64,000 nucleotides of DNA, taken from assembly GCF_900100765.1 (NCBI RefSeq), contig NZ_FNFO01000007.1, positions 186,001-250,000 on the forward strand, read 5' to 3'. The stretch's first letter is position 1, and every line of letters starts with the position of its first letter. This document shows, piece by piece, positions 24,401-32,327 of this stretch. The position numbers and the translations under genes are program-made. Source of the DNA: Catalinimonas alkaloidigena (GTDB lineage Bacteria; Bacteroidota; Bacteroidia; Cytophagales; Flexibacteraceae). The notes under the pieces are model-generated. The model saw nothing but the letters and a program-made list of their open reading frames with translations. It was not told the origin of the DNA and did not search any database.

Positions 24401-26518
24401 TCAGGATTCTGCCGGAGCGGGGACTGTAGCGGCGGGCAGCACCACACAAAAGACGGTCCCTTCGCCGGGTTGGCTTTCGACGCGCAACGTCCCGCCGTTT
24501 TTGCGGACAAACTCCTGGCAGAGCACCAGTCCCAGCCCGGTGCCTTTTTCGTTGGCGGTGCCTTTGGTCGAGTGGCGCGCGTCGATCCGAAACAGTTTTT
24601 CGAGCACCTCCGGTTTCATGCCGACGCCCGTGTCGCGTATCGCCACGGTCACGTCCGCCTCGGTCGTCTGCACCGTCACGTTTACCTGCCCGCCCGGTGG
24701 CGTAAATTTCAGCGCGTTGGAAAGCAGATTACGAAAAACCGTCTGCAACGAAGGAATATCGCCCAGCACACAGGCGTCGCCGTCGTCGCGCAGCGTCACG
24801 GTGATCTGCTTCTGGTGCGCCACGCTCCGCAGGTGCTCGATGCTGGTGGCCAGCACCGGCTCCAGAAAAAAGGGCTGGCGCTGGTACGTCATCCGGTTGG
24901 ACTGCGACTGCGCCCACTTGAGGAGGTTATCGACCAGCGCTTGCAGGTTCTGGGTGGAGCGGTGCGCTTCGAGGCTCAGTTCGTTCAACTCGTCGGGCGA
25001 CATGGATGCGGCGTATTGCGCCAGCAGGTTGGTGAACGACGTCAGGGTGGTGATCGGCCCCCGGATGTCGTGCGCCAGAATCGACAGGAACTTGTCTTTC
25101 GTGACGTTACTTTCGGCCAGGGCTTCGCGCTGGCGGACAATTTCGTGCTGCTGCTGCTCCAGTTGCTGATTTTTCTCCAGGATGGCCTGTTGCTGCCGGA
25201 TCAGCGTCTCGTTCTGTCCCCGTTGGCGGCGGCTGTAGCGGAAAAGGACGTACACCAGCACGATCAGCATCACCAGCCCCGCTCCCAGGCTGTAGGCAAG
25301 CGTGCGCTGCCGTTGCAGTTCGGCAGTTTGCAGGGCCTTTTCTTTTTCGAGGAGCGTCCGTTCGGCTGCCTGCGTGCGGGCCTGGGCCTGGGCTTCGAAC
25401 CGGGCCTCCAGCCGCCCGATTTCGCGCGACTTGTCTTCGCTGAAAATGCTGTCGTGCAGCGCTAGCTGGGCCGCCTGGTACTGATAAGCCTGGGAATAGT
25501 GGCCGAGGGCTGCGTGCGCTTCGGCCAGTAGCGCACACAACTCGCGGCCTTCTTTCTTGATGCCCATCTGCTGGGCCAGCGCGTAGCCCTGTTCGGCGTG
25601 CCGAATGGCGTGCACATACTTTCCGGCGTCACGGTAGGTCCGCGCCATTTCGTTGAGGTTGTTCAGCCGCAGTTCGTCGCTATGCAACTCCTCGCCAAGT
25701 TGCATGGAGTGGCGGAATTTGGCGAGGGCCGCGTCGTAATCTTTCCGTTTGCAGTCGACTACGCCCAGGTTATGAATGCAGATCGCAACGCCCCGGGTGA
25801 AGTTTTGGGCTTCGAAAAACTGCAGCGACTGCGTGTGGTAGTAGAGGGCGGAGTCGAGTTGATCCTCGTCTTTGTACAAAATGCCCAGGTTGACCTGCGC
25901 CGTGGCTACCCCTACCGAATCGTGATTGTCTGCGTGGAGCGCAATCGACTTCTGGAGGTACGATTTGGCCAGGGGAAAGTCGCCCTGTTTTTTGTAAATG
26001 ATGCCGAGGTTGGTGTACGTCTTCGCGTAATCGTCGGGTTGGGCTTTGTCGCCTAACACGTCCAGCGCCTGAAAGTAGTAGTCCAGCGCGGTGGGGTAGT
26101 CGCTGAGGTTGTCACTTACCATGCCGAGCGCCCCGTAGGTATAAGAAATGCCCATCGTGTCATGAATCTGCTGGCGCAGGTCCAGGGCGGTCAGCAGATG
26201 CCGGTTGGCGTCGATGAGGCGCGTATTGTAAAAGTGCCCCATGCCGAGCAGATGATGCGCCCGCGCTACCTCGAACGTGTCGTGACGAGGCTGCGCAAAG
26301 TCGAGGAGTTGTTGGGCGTAGGTGATGGCGCGCGGTGCATCCTGGTAAAGATTTTCCCAGAACAACTCGCGCAAGATGAACGCGCGGCTGGAATCGGGGG
26401 CGGTGGGTAGGGCCTGCGTTAAACTGTCGACGTAAGACTGACCGAAGGTGAGGGCCGGCAGCATCCAACAACACAACCCGAAAAAAAGAGCAGAGCAAGC
26501 ACGGAGAGAAGAAGACAT
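24401..26518 (-). CDS. TPR-containing sensor histidine kinase
   Basis: 705 aa. Signal peptide (ending TFGQ), then about 330 residues of TPR repeats (LGMGHFYNTRLIDANRHLLT, TNLGIIYKKQGDFPLAKSYL and more), a coiled coil, one membrane helix (YSLGAGLVMLIVLVYVLFRY), a second coiled coil, and the HisKA-HATPase core: FLSILAHDIRGPITTLTSF (phospho-His), NLLSNALKFTPPGG (N box), DTGVGMKPEV (G1) and GTGLGLVLCQEFV (G2). Typical Bacteroidetes layout with periplasmic TPR as sensor. No response regulator is adjacent, so its partner lies elsewhere. The stop is 90 nt from the serine gene start. Confidence 0.9.
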   Translation of the reverse strand: MSSSLRACSALFFGLCCWMLPALTFGQSYVDSLTQALPTAPDSSRAFILRELFWENLYQDAPRAITYAQQLLDFAQPRHDTFEVARAHHLLGMGHFYNTRLIDANRHLLTALDLRQQIHDTMGISYTYGALGMVSDNLSDYPTALDYYFQALDVLGDKAQPDDYAKTYTNLGIIYKKQGDFPLAKSYLQKSIALHADNHDSVGVATAQVNLGILYKDEDQLDSALYYHTQSLQFFEAQNFTRGVAICIHNLGVVDCKRKDYDAALAKFRHSMQLGEELHSDELRLNNLNEMARTYRDAGKYVHAIRHAEQGYALAQQMGIKKEGRELCALLAEAHAALGHYSQAYQYQAAQLALHDSIFSEDKSREIGRLEARFEAQAQARTQAAERTLLEKEKALQTAELQRQRTLAYSLGAGLVMLIVLVYVLFRYSRRQRGQNETLIRQQQAILEKNQQLEQQQHEIVRQREALAESNVTKDKFLSILAHDIRGPITTLTSFTNLLAQYAASMSPDELNELSLEAHRSTQNLQALVDNLLKWAQSQSNRMTYQRQPFFLEPVLATSIEHLRSVAHQKQITVTLRDDGDACVLGDIPSLQTVFRNLLSNALKFTPPGGQVNVTVQTTEADVTVAIRDTGVGMKPEVLEKLFRIDARHSTKGTANEKGTGLGLVLCQEFVRKNGGTLRVESQPGEGTVFCVVLPAATVPAPAES

Positions 26519-26619
26519 GAGGCAGCACGGATACGAACGGTATCAAATATGATACTTTTTTCAGAGAAACTCCAGGGCTGCCACCCCGCGCCCCGCCACG
26601 GCATAACGGGCCGCACACG

Positions 26620-26664
26620 AAAAGCCCCCGTCTGTTGACACAACGCCTACAGACAGGGGCCTTT
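26620..26664 (-). terminator. Terminator of the HTTM gene
   Basis: Arms AAAAGCCCCCGTCTGT and ACAGACAGGGGCCTTT pair with two imperfect positions. On the minus strand it is followed by TTTTC. Confidence 0.7.
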
Positions 26665-26690
26665 CCCCGACGAGCCAAACTTCTGAAAAT

Positions 26691-27854
26691 TTACAGCGCG
26701 CCCACCGCCGGGGTGGGTTGGCGTTGCCTGAGCGACAAGACGGCATCGGTCAGGGCCAGCGCCAGCATGGCAAACAGCAGGACCAGCGTCGCTTCGTCAA
26801 AGTTCAGCGAGAGTGCTTCCAGGGCTGTAAAGAAAGGCGACAAGGTGAAGAAGCGGTACCAGACCACCGCCGCTCCGGCCACCAGCGCCAGGTTCACGTA
26901 GTTGAAAAACGACCCCAGCCGCTGAGAAGCCAGCGGCGACATCCGCTCTGTAATCAGGGTGTAATTGAAAAACAGCGCGTAGAAATAGGTGTTCAGGTAG
27001 AAGTCGTTGATGTTGAAAATCAGCAGGTTGGCAATGTGAAACGAGATGGTCACCAGCAGGTAGAACCGGAACAGTTGCCGACGCAGAATGGCCAGCAGAA
27101 ACGTCAATTCCAGCCCTACGCCCATCCAGTCCATCGCTTCCCACACGCCTTTGCTGGTGAAATCGACCAGGTAAGGGAGCAGCAGCTCGCGTGATCCCTG
27201 CACGTAATAGAACCGGAGCATGTAACCGCGTACGGCCTGGGTGGCGGGGTCGAGCCAGCCGGCGATGATCTTCGGGACGCTGGCGCTGAACATGGCAAAG
27301 CCGAAACAGAGCACCATAAACGCTATGGGCCAGGCCGCCCGGTTCGGGTTCGGTTGGGCGTGTCGGTAGCGCGCGTCGATCGACCATAGGGTGCCCCAGT
27401 TGGAGAACGACATCATCAGTGGGACCAGAATCATTAACATGGCGAAGTGGCCGATCTTGCCGAACGAAAACTCGAAGCTAAAGCCGATCGTCAGAAAAAC
27501 GGCGAGCAGCACCGACGTAATGCGGGTGTAGAAGCCGAACAGCAGCGCCACGTACAGCAGGCAGACGATGATTTCAAGGGAAATGAAGAAGCCCGCCGGG
27601 GGAAACGAGGACGCCACGAAGTTGGTCAGGCTGATGGGCGGGGGCTGAAACAGCACGCTGGGTTTGTCACCAATCCACACCCACGACGGCAGCCCCCCGA
27701 TCACCAGGAAAAGCGACGCGTAGAAAATGCGGAAAAGGGCCTGGCTTTTGGCGTCGATGCCGTAGGTATCGAACGCAAAGCGATCAACCAGGTTCGTAAC
27801 GAAGGTATTAAGGGTGCGACGAGATGACACGGCTTTCGATGATTTCGTTTTCAA
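26691..27854 (-). CDS. HTTM-domain membrane protein
   Basis: 387 aa with at least seven hydrophobic helices, including ALFRIFYASLFLVIGGLPSW, LLYVALLFGFYTRITSVLLA and HFAMLMILVPLMMSFSNWG. The RIFYASL start, the F.N.G.LWSIDARY region and the late helices fit the HTTM (vitamin-K-dependent carboxylase-like) family, usually found in Bacteroidetes as unassigned membrane proteins. The overall enzyme activity is unknown for these members. It overlaps the upstream 158-aa gene by 47 nt, so the pair is probably translated together. A terminator follows. Confidence 0.7.
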   Translation of the reverse strand: MKTKSSKAVSSRRTLNTFVTNLVDRFAFDTYGIDAKSQALFRIFYASLFLVIGGLPSWVWIGDKPSVLFQPPPISLTNFVASSFPPAGFFISLEIIVCLLYVALLFGFYTRITSVLLAVFLTIGFSFEFSFGKIGHFAMLMILVPLMMSFSNWGTLWSIDARYRHAQPNPNRAAWPIAFMVLCFGFAMFSASVPKIIAGWLDPATQAVRGYMLRFYYVQGSRELLLPYLVDFTSKGVWEAMDWMGVGLELTFLLAILRRQLFRFYLLVTISFHIANLLIFNINDFYLNTYFYALFFNYTLITERMSPLASQRLGSFFNYVNLALVAGAAVVWYRFFTLSPFFTALEALSLNFDEATLVLLFAMLALALTDAVLSLRQRQPTPAVGAL

Positions 27855-28284
27855 CAGTTCCGGAATCGGGAGTAACGATGAGGAATTTCCAGGTCAGCTT
27901 CAGGGAGTCGATGTCCGGGCGGCCCGTAAACTGAGACACGCCGTTGAACAGGTACGCGCGCATTTCCTCCCAGGCCGGCGAAACGGGTTCCCCCGGGCGC
28001 GGAAAGTGCTCGAACGAAAAGGCCGTGACCATCGAGCGGCGTGCCTTTCCTTCTACATCTTCGTACAACTCACCCGGGTCGATGGGAATCGAGTCGCCCT
28101 GCGCAAATGCGTAGAGATCAAAGGTTTTTAACGTGGCTTTGCCATCTTCCTTAAGCCAGATGGAGTTGAAGCGCGGATACACAAACGCTGGAAAGGGCTC
28201 CTCGTATCCCCAGGCCACCACCGCCTGGACGCAGAGAAAGGCGCCGGTAAGGATAAACAGAAGCCTGATCTTTTTTCTACTCAT
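27808..28284 (-). CDS. Membrane-anchored hypothetical protein, partner of HTTM gene
   Basis: 158 aa with a single N-terminal membrane helix (IRLLFILTGAFLCVQAVVAW). The rest is extracytoplasmic with no known motif; it has conserved-looking FPAFVYPRFNSIWL and SFEHFPRPGEPVSP. The 3' end overlaps the HTTM gene by 47 nt. This arrangement argues that the two act as one unit, the small protein perhaps being the accessory subunit. Confidence 0.65.
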   Translation of the reverse strand: MSRKKIRLLFILTGAFLCVQAVVAWGYEEPFPAFVYPRFNSIWLKEDGKATLKTFDLYAFAQGDSIPIDPGELYEDVEGKARRSMVTAFSFEHFPRPGEPVSPAWEEMRAYLFNGVSQFTGRPDIDSLKLTWKFLIVTPDSGTVENEIIESRVISSHP

Positions 28285-28621
28285 AAGGCAGCTTTGAGAA
28301 CAAAATAAAGATAATTTTCAAGAAAGTCTGCTGACGCCCGGGTGCTTTCCTGTCGTGTACACAGGGGTTGGTATCCGAGGGGTATGCCATGAGCGGCCTT
28401 CTTGCCTTTTCGGGCCCGGACACGGTCCGAGGGGTGGGAAGAGGAAGGTCGCCTTAAATCAATAATGTGATTTTTTAGCTATAAAGATAGCTTATACTTA
28501 GAGATGTGCAATGACAAAAGTCATTTTAGGTTAGGAGGGCACAAAGGAAGCGGCAGAAGGGAGGGGGCATTCTACGGTACGCGCCTCTTTCTCCAAAGAA
28601 AAAGAGGCGCGCCGGGATGTA
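28285..28621. other. Intergenic stretch with one hairpin
   Basis: 337 nt. It has a CG-rich half near the 158-aa gene and an AT-rich centre at about 28455-28500 that may hold its promoter. A hairpin lies at 28581-28610 next to the NifU stop. No ORF of note. Confidence 0.5.
28581..28610 (-). terminator. Hairpin after the NifU gene
   Basis: GCGCCTCTTT / AAAGAGGCGC, perfect 10-bp stem with a 10-nt loop. No T tract follows on the minus strand, so termination is only likely. Confidence 0.5.
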
Positions 28622-28915
28622 TCATTCAAAGGGCATCTTCGCCCACGGATCATCGGGGGTTGTCATGTTGACCGCTTCCACGGCCGACACTTCGGGCACC
28701 GCGCGCTTGATCGCGTCTTCGACGCCGGCTTTCAGCGTCATGGCCGACATGGGGCACGAGCCACAGTTGCCCAGGAGTTCGAGTGTTACCAACCCTTCGT
28801 CCGTTACGTCCAGCACCTTCACGTCGCCGCCGTCAGCTTCCAGATAAGGCCGGATAGCGTTCAGGGCGATTTCCACCTTGGCTTTTATGTTCATATTGGA
28901 ATCCATCGTCATCAT
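28622..28915 (-). CDS. NifU C-terminal domain (Nfu-type) iron-sulfur scaffold
   Basis: 97 aa. PYLEADGGDVKVLDV and GNCGSCPMSAMTLKAGVEDA contain the CxxC that holds an Fe-S cluster in NifU/Nfu scaffolds. It overlaps the Mrp gene by 4 nt (ATGA), so the two are translationally coupled. This is a normal Bacteroidetes pair for Fe-S cluster assembly and transfer. Confidence 0.9.
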   Translation of the reverse strand: MMTMDSNMNIKAKVEIALNAIRPYLEADGGDVKVLDVTDEGLVTLELLGNCGSCPMSAMTLKAGVEDAIKRAVPEVSAVEAVNMTTPDDPWAKMPFE

Positions 28916-30015
28916 AATTTAATCTCTACAGGGCGCGTCTGCGCCATCGAAGCGTTGCGGATGGCCACCTGTTGGGCCAGCGCTTCGGCTACCTCCTGAA
29001 ACGCCTTCGCGGCCGGATCGTCCGCGCCGCGCAGTACTGCCGGGGTGCCTTCGTCACCGCTCTCGCGGATGGTCTGCACCAGCGGCACCTCCCCAATAAA
29101 CGGCACGTTGTACTGTTCGGCCAGGGAGCGTCCGCCCCCTTTTCCAAAGATGTAGTACTTGTTGTCGGGCAGCTCGGCGGGGGTAAAATACGCCATATTT
29201 TCGACAACCCCCAGGATCGGAACGTTAACCTGCTTCTGGCGGAACATCATCATGCCTTTGACCGCATCGCCCAGGGCTACTTTCTGCGGCGTGGTGACGA
29301 TGACCGCACCGGTGACCGGAACGCTCTGTACCAACGTCAGGTGGACGTCGCTTGTTCCGGGCGGCATGTCGATCAACAAGTAATCGAGGGCACCCCACTT
29401 GGCATCGCCCAGAAACTGACGCAGGGCCGAACTCATCATCGGGCCGCGCCAGACCACCGGCGCTTCGGCCGGTGCCAGAAACCCGATCGACAGCAGCTTG
29501 ATGCCGAACCGGTGGATCGGGATGATCCAGTTTTTACCGTCTTCGTTCACCACGCCGGGGTTGGTGTCTTCGGCACCGAACATGATCGGAATCGACGGAC
29601 CCGAGATGTCGGCGTCTATCAGCCCCACGCGCGCCCCCGTCTGGGCCAAAGCCAGGGCCAGGTTGGCCGCGACGGTCGATTTCCCGACGCCACCTTTGCC
29701 GGACGCAACGCAGATGATGTTCTTCACGTCGGGAAGCAGCGGCGTTTTGCCCACGCGGGTGGACGTTACGTCGGCCACCATATTGATAAATACCCGCACA
29801 TCGTCGGCCACGTGGGTGTGAATGGCCTCCTCGCACCGCATGCGAATCAGCTCTTTCAGCGGACAGGCCGGGGTGGTCAGCACGACCGTGAAATGAACGT
29901 CCCGGTCTTTGACTTCAATATCTTTCACCATCCCGAGCGTCACCAGATCTTTCTTCAGATCGGGCTCCTCCACGTGGCGGAGGGCGTCCAGGATAGCCTC
30001 TTGCGTAATCATCAA
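28912..30015 (-). CDS. Mrp/ApbC-type Fe-S carrier ATPase
   Basis: 367 aa. The N-terminal MIP18-like domain (EAILDALRHVEEPDLKKDL) is followed by the P-loop ATPase: CVASGKGGVGKSTVAANLAL, LIDADISGPSIPIMFG, LLIDMPPGTSDVHLTL. The late region reads ENMAYFTPAELPDNKYYIFG, where many Mrp proteins have a CxxC pair; both cysteines are absent here. This loss means the cluster must be held in another way, or handed over by the coupled NifU protein. The start codon at 30015 gives the full MIP18 domain. Confidence 0.9.
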   Translation of the reverse strand: MMITQEAILDALRHVEEPDLKKDLVTLGMVKDIEVKDRDVHFTVVLTTPACPLKELIRMRCEEAIHTHVADDVRVFINMVADVTSTRVGKTPLLPDVKNIICVASGKGGVGKSTVAANLALALAQTGARVGLIDADISGPSIPIMFGAEDTNPGVVNEDGKNWIIPIHRFGIKLLSIGFLAPAEAPVVWRGPMMSSALRQFLGDAKWGALDYLLIDMPPGTSDVHLTLVQSVPVTGAVIVTTPQKVALGDAVKGMMMFRQKQVNVPILGVVENMAYFTPAELPDNKYYIFGKGGGRSLAEQYNVPFIGEVPLVQTIRESGDEGTPAVLRGADDPAAKAFQEVAEALAQQVAIRNASMAQTRPVEIKL

Positions 30016-30133
30016 ACCAAATTCAAGTTAATAGTTCTGCAAGTTACCCAATCTAAAGGGTAACAAGAAAAGGCCGCGAAGAGTTGGCGCATCCGCCAGT
30101 ATTCCCGTGGCGAAAGCACCTGTACAGGGCAAA

Positions 30134-30547
30134 TTAGTGCGACGAGGAAGGCGGGGCCACCGGCGGCTGGTCGGCCAATTCGGGCCGATAGCGCACACCG
30201 CCGAACAGGTGCAGGTACAGCACGCGCGAGTAGCGGAAAAAAACCGGGATCAGAAACACGTTGGCTACGGCCACCGTCGTGATGTACACCCACAGCGGCG
30301 GATCGTTGAACACCACCAGCATGACGACAAACACCGTAATGAACAGCCCTACGGACATGGCGTAGCTGACGTACATGGCCCCGGCGAAAAAATCCGGCTC
30401 GATCTCGAAGCGAAAGCCGCAGTGCGGACAGTGCTTGTGCATTTTGGAGAACTTGGAAACCTTCAGGAGGGGGTACTGAAACATGGGGCCGACCCGGCAA
30501 CGGGGGCAACGGGCGTCCAGGATCGCGGTGAGTTTGGAAGTGGCCAT
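30134..30547 (-). CDS. DUF983 family membrane protein with zinc-ribbon
   Basis: 137 aa from ATG 30547 (MATSKLTAILDARCPRCRVG). Two CxxC pairs, CPRCR and CPHCG, form a zinc ribbon at the N-terminus; two membrane helices follow (AMYVSYAMSVGLFITVFVVM and the next). DUF983 proteins are common in Bacteroidetes and have no firm role. It stands alone between Mrp and the secreted protein gene. Confidence 0.85.
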   Translation of the reverse strand: MATSKLTAILDARCPRCRVGPMFQYPLLKVSKFSKMHKHCPHCGFRFEIEPDFFAGAMYVSYAMSVGLFITVFVVMLVVFNDPPLWVYITTVAVANVFLIPVFFRYSRVLYLHLFGGVRYRPELADQPPVAPPSSSH

Positions 30548-30660
30548 CGGCGCAAAGGTACCATCCTTACGGCAATGAGACGCCATGCGTTACCGCCTAA
30601 AATGCACAGCGCGCCTGCGGCGAAAGTACCACAGGGCGCTGTCTAATTCTGCGACCTATT

Positions 30661-31986
30661 TTACTGTTTAATCGTCGCTTTGGTCCAGGCATGGTCGCCG
30701 ATCTGCAGGCGAATCAGGTAGTAGCCGGCGCGCAGTTCCTGGCCGAGGTCATTGTGCCCTGACCACTGCTGGGTGTAGGTTCCGGCGGCTTGTGTCTGGT
30801 CGCGCAGCGTGGCGACCCGCCGGCCGGTCGGATCGAACACTTCGATGCGCACCGGCTGCGGACGATCCAGCTGGTAGCGGATGGCGGTGCTTCCCTGGAA
30901 TGGATTCGGATAGATGTTAAACCCGACGGCTTCGGCCGGCAGCGGGCGGTTCGACGTGAGCACCGAAGCGCGGATAACGGTGCCCGCTACATCGGACGAG
31001 ATGTAGACCGTACCGTCCATGCCCATGGCCAACCCGCTCGGGAAGAACAAATCCTGCATCAGCGTATCGATGCCCTCGGCCGTCAGCTTCAGCAACATGC
31101 CGGAATTCATCAACGGTCCCGGAGGCGTAGTCATAAAACGCCAGCGTTGTAGCACCACCAGTTGCCCGTCCATCGGGTCGATGGCCATGTCGACTACGGT
31201 AGTCAGGCTGTCGTACAGCATGCTGACCGCCCCTTCTGCACTTACGGCGTATACGCTGGCCGCACTGTCAGAAAACGGGAAGCCCGTCAGCGTGCCGACC
31301 AGAAACTGATCCTCGTGCGCCAGGATGCGGGTAGGGACGGCGTCGGCCATCGGGGGACCTACGCCCGTGTTGTTGGGGACCGGCGGAAACTCCGCGAAGA
31401 CGCCCATGGTATCGGCGGCCGGATCGTAAACAAGCACTGCATTGGCGGCGGCGTCGGTGATGAGTAGGTTACCCGTGGCCGCATCCATCACGAACGCAAA
31501 CGGATTGCTCTCGGCATACCCCTCGTCGAGCACAAAGGCTGAGATGTGCAAAATGCTGTCGATGTCGGCGCGGGTGAGCGAATCTTCGCCCGGCATGAAG
31601 CCGGTGGTGTCGACCATCAGCAGCGCGCCGGAAAGCGAATCGCCGTCGACCCCTTCGCCCTGGACAATGACCACCTGGCCCTCCATAAAGGCGACACGCC
31701 ACGCGCCGACAATTTCGTCCACGGCGTTGGTGTCTGAAGGCAAGCCTCCCAGGAAGGGATGAACCGAGCCGTCGGGCATAATGATGGAAATCTGGCCGTC
31801 GTCAGTGCCGGTGCCGCTTTCGGCGACCCACAGGCGGCCCAGCGAATCGAGGGTAAGGCCGATGGGGTGTTTCAGACCCGCGGCAAAGGGCGGGGCCGGG
31901 GCCTGCCCCCAGGTGAGAGTTGGATAAAGAAGCAACAGAAGGCCGATTGCGCTTTGCGTAATCAGGCGGGTACAGGGCTTTCTCAT
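30661..31986 (-). CDS. Secreted ScyD/ScyE-like beta-propeller protein with T9SS sorting domain
   Basis: 441 aa from ATG 31986, which gives a signal peptide (SAIGLLLLLYPTLTWGQ). The body (GLKHPIGLTLDSLGRLWVAE, TRILAHEDQFLVGTLTG, LFFPSGLAMGMDGTVYISS) looks like a six-bladed NHL/SGL propeller of the ScyD/ScyE kind. The last 80 residues are a T9SS sorting domain with NIYPNPFQGSTAIRYQL and a final ATIKQ. It is sent across the outer membrane. No substrate is indicated. Confidence 0.75.
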   Translation of the reverse strand: MRKPCTRLITQSAIGLLLLLYPTLTWGQAPAPPFAAGLKHPIGLTLDSLGRLWVAESGTGTDDGQISIIMPDGSVHPFLGGLPSDTNAVDEIVGAWRVAFMEGQVVIVQGEGVDGDSLSGALLMVDTTGFMPGEDSLTRADIDSILHISAFVLDEGYAESNPFAFVMDAATGNLLITDAAANAVLVYDPAADTMGVFAEFPPVPNNTGVGPPMADAVPTRILAHEDQFLVGTLTGFPFSDSAASVYAVSAEGAVSMLYDSLTTVVDMAIDPMDGQLVVLQRWRFMTTPPGPLMNSGMLLKLTAEGIDTLMQDLFFPSGLAMGMDGTVYISSDVAGTVIRASVLTSNRPLPAEAVGFNIYPNPFQGSTAIRYQLDRPQPVRIEVFDPTGRRVATLRDQTQAAGTYTQQWSGHNDLGQELRAGYYLIRLQIGDHAWTKATIKQ

Positions 31987-32327
31987 AGGAAATCGGGTTA
32001 TGGATGGAGATAGTAAAGGCGCGCTCAGGTCCATGCACACGAAGGCACAGATCGCTTGTGGATCAGCAGGAAAAAGAATCTGTTGTCGCCGACCGGCGCG
32101 GTTGTGTAAAAGAACCACGCTGGTGGTGTGTTACCGTCCGGACTGCACAGACGGGAACGAGAAGAACTTCCCGGAGAGTAGAGTGAGCGGGAGCCTGTTC
32201 AGGGTGGTTGAAAAAGCGAAGCCCCGACGAAAGGTATGGATTATTTTGAAATTTGCCCTACGAGAATGGGTAAATTTTTTCTGTAACCCGCTTAGGGTAA
32301 AGTGTTTAGGCGCAGTTTCGATCGCAA
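31987..32327. other. Intergenic stretch without a clear gene
   Basis: 341 nt before the start of the ScyD-like gene. AT-rich around 32240-32285, where a promoter for that gene could lie. No convincing ORF, hairpin or RNA seen. Confidence 0.5.
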
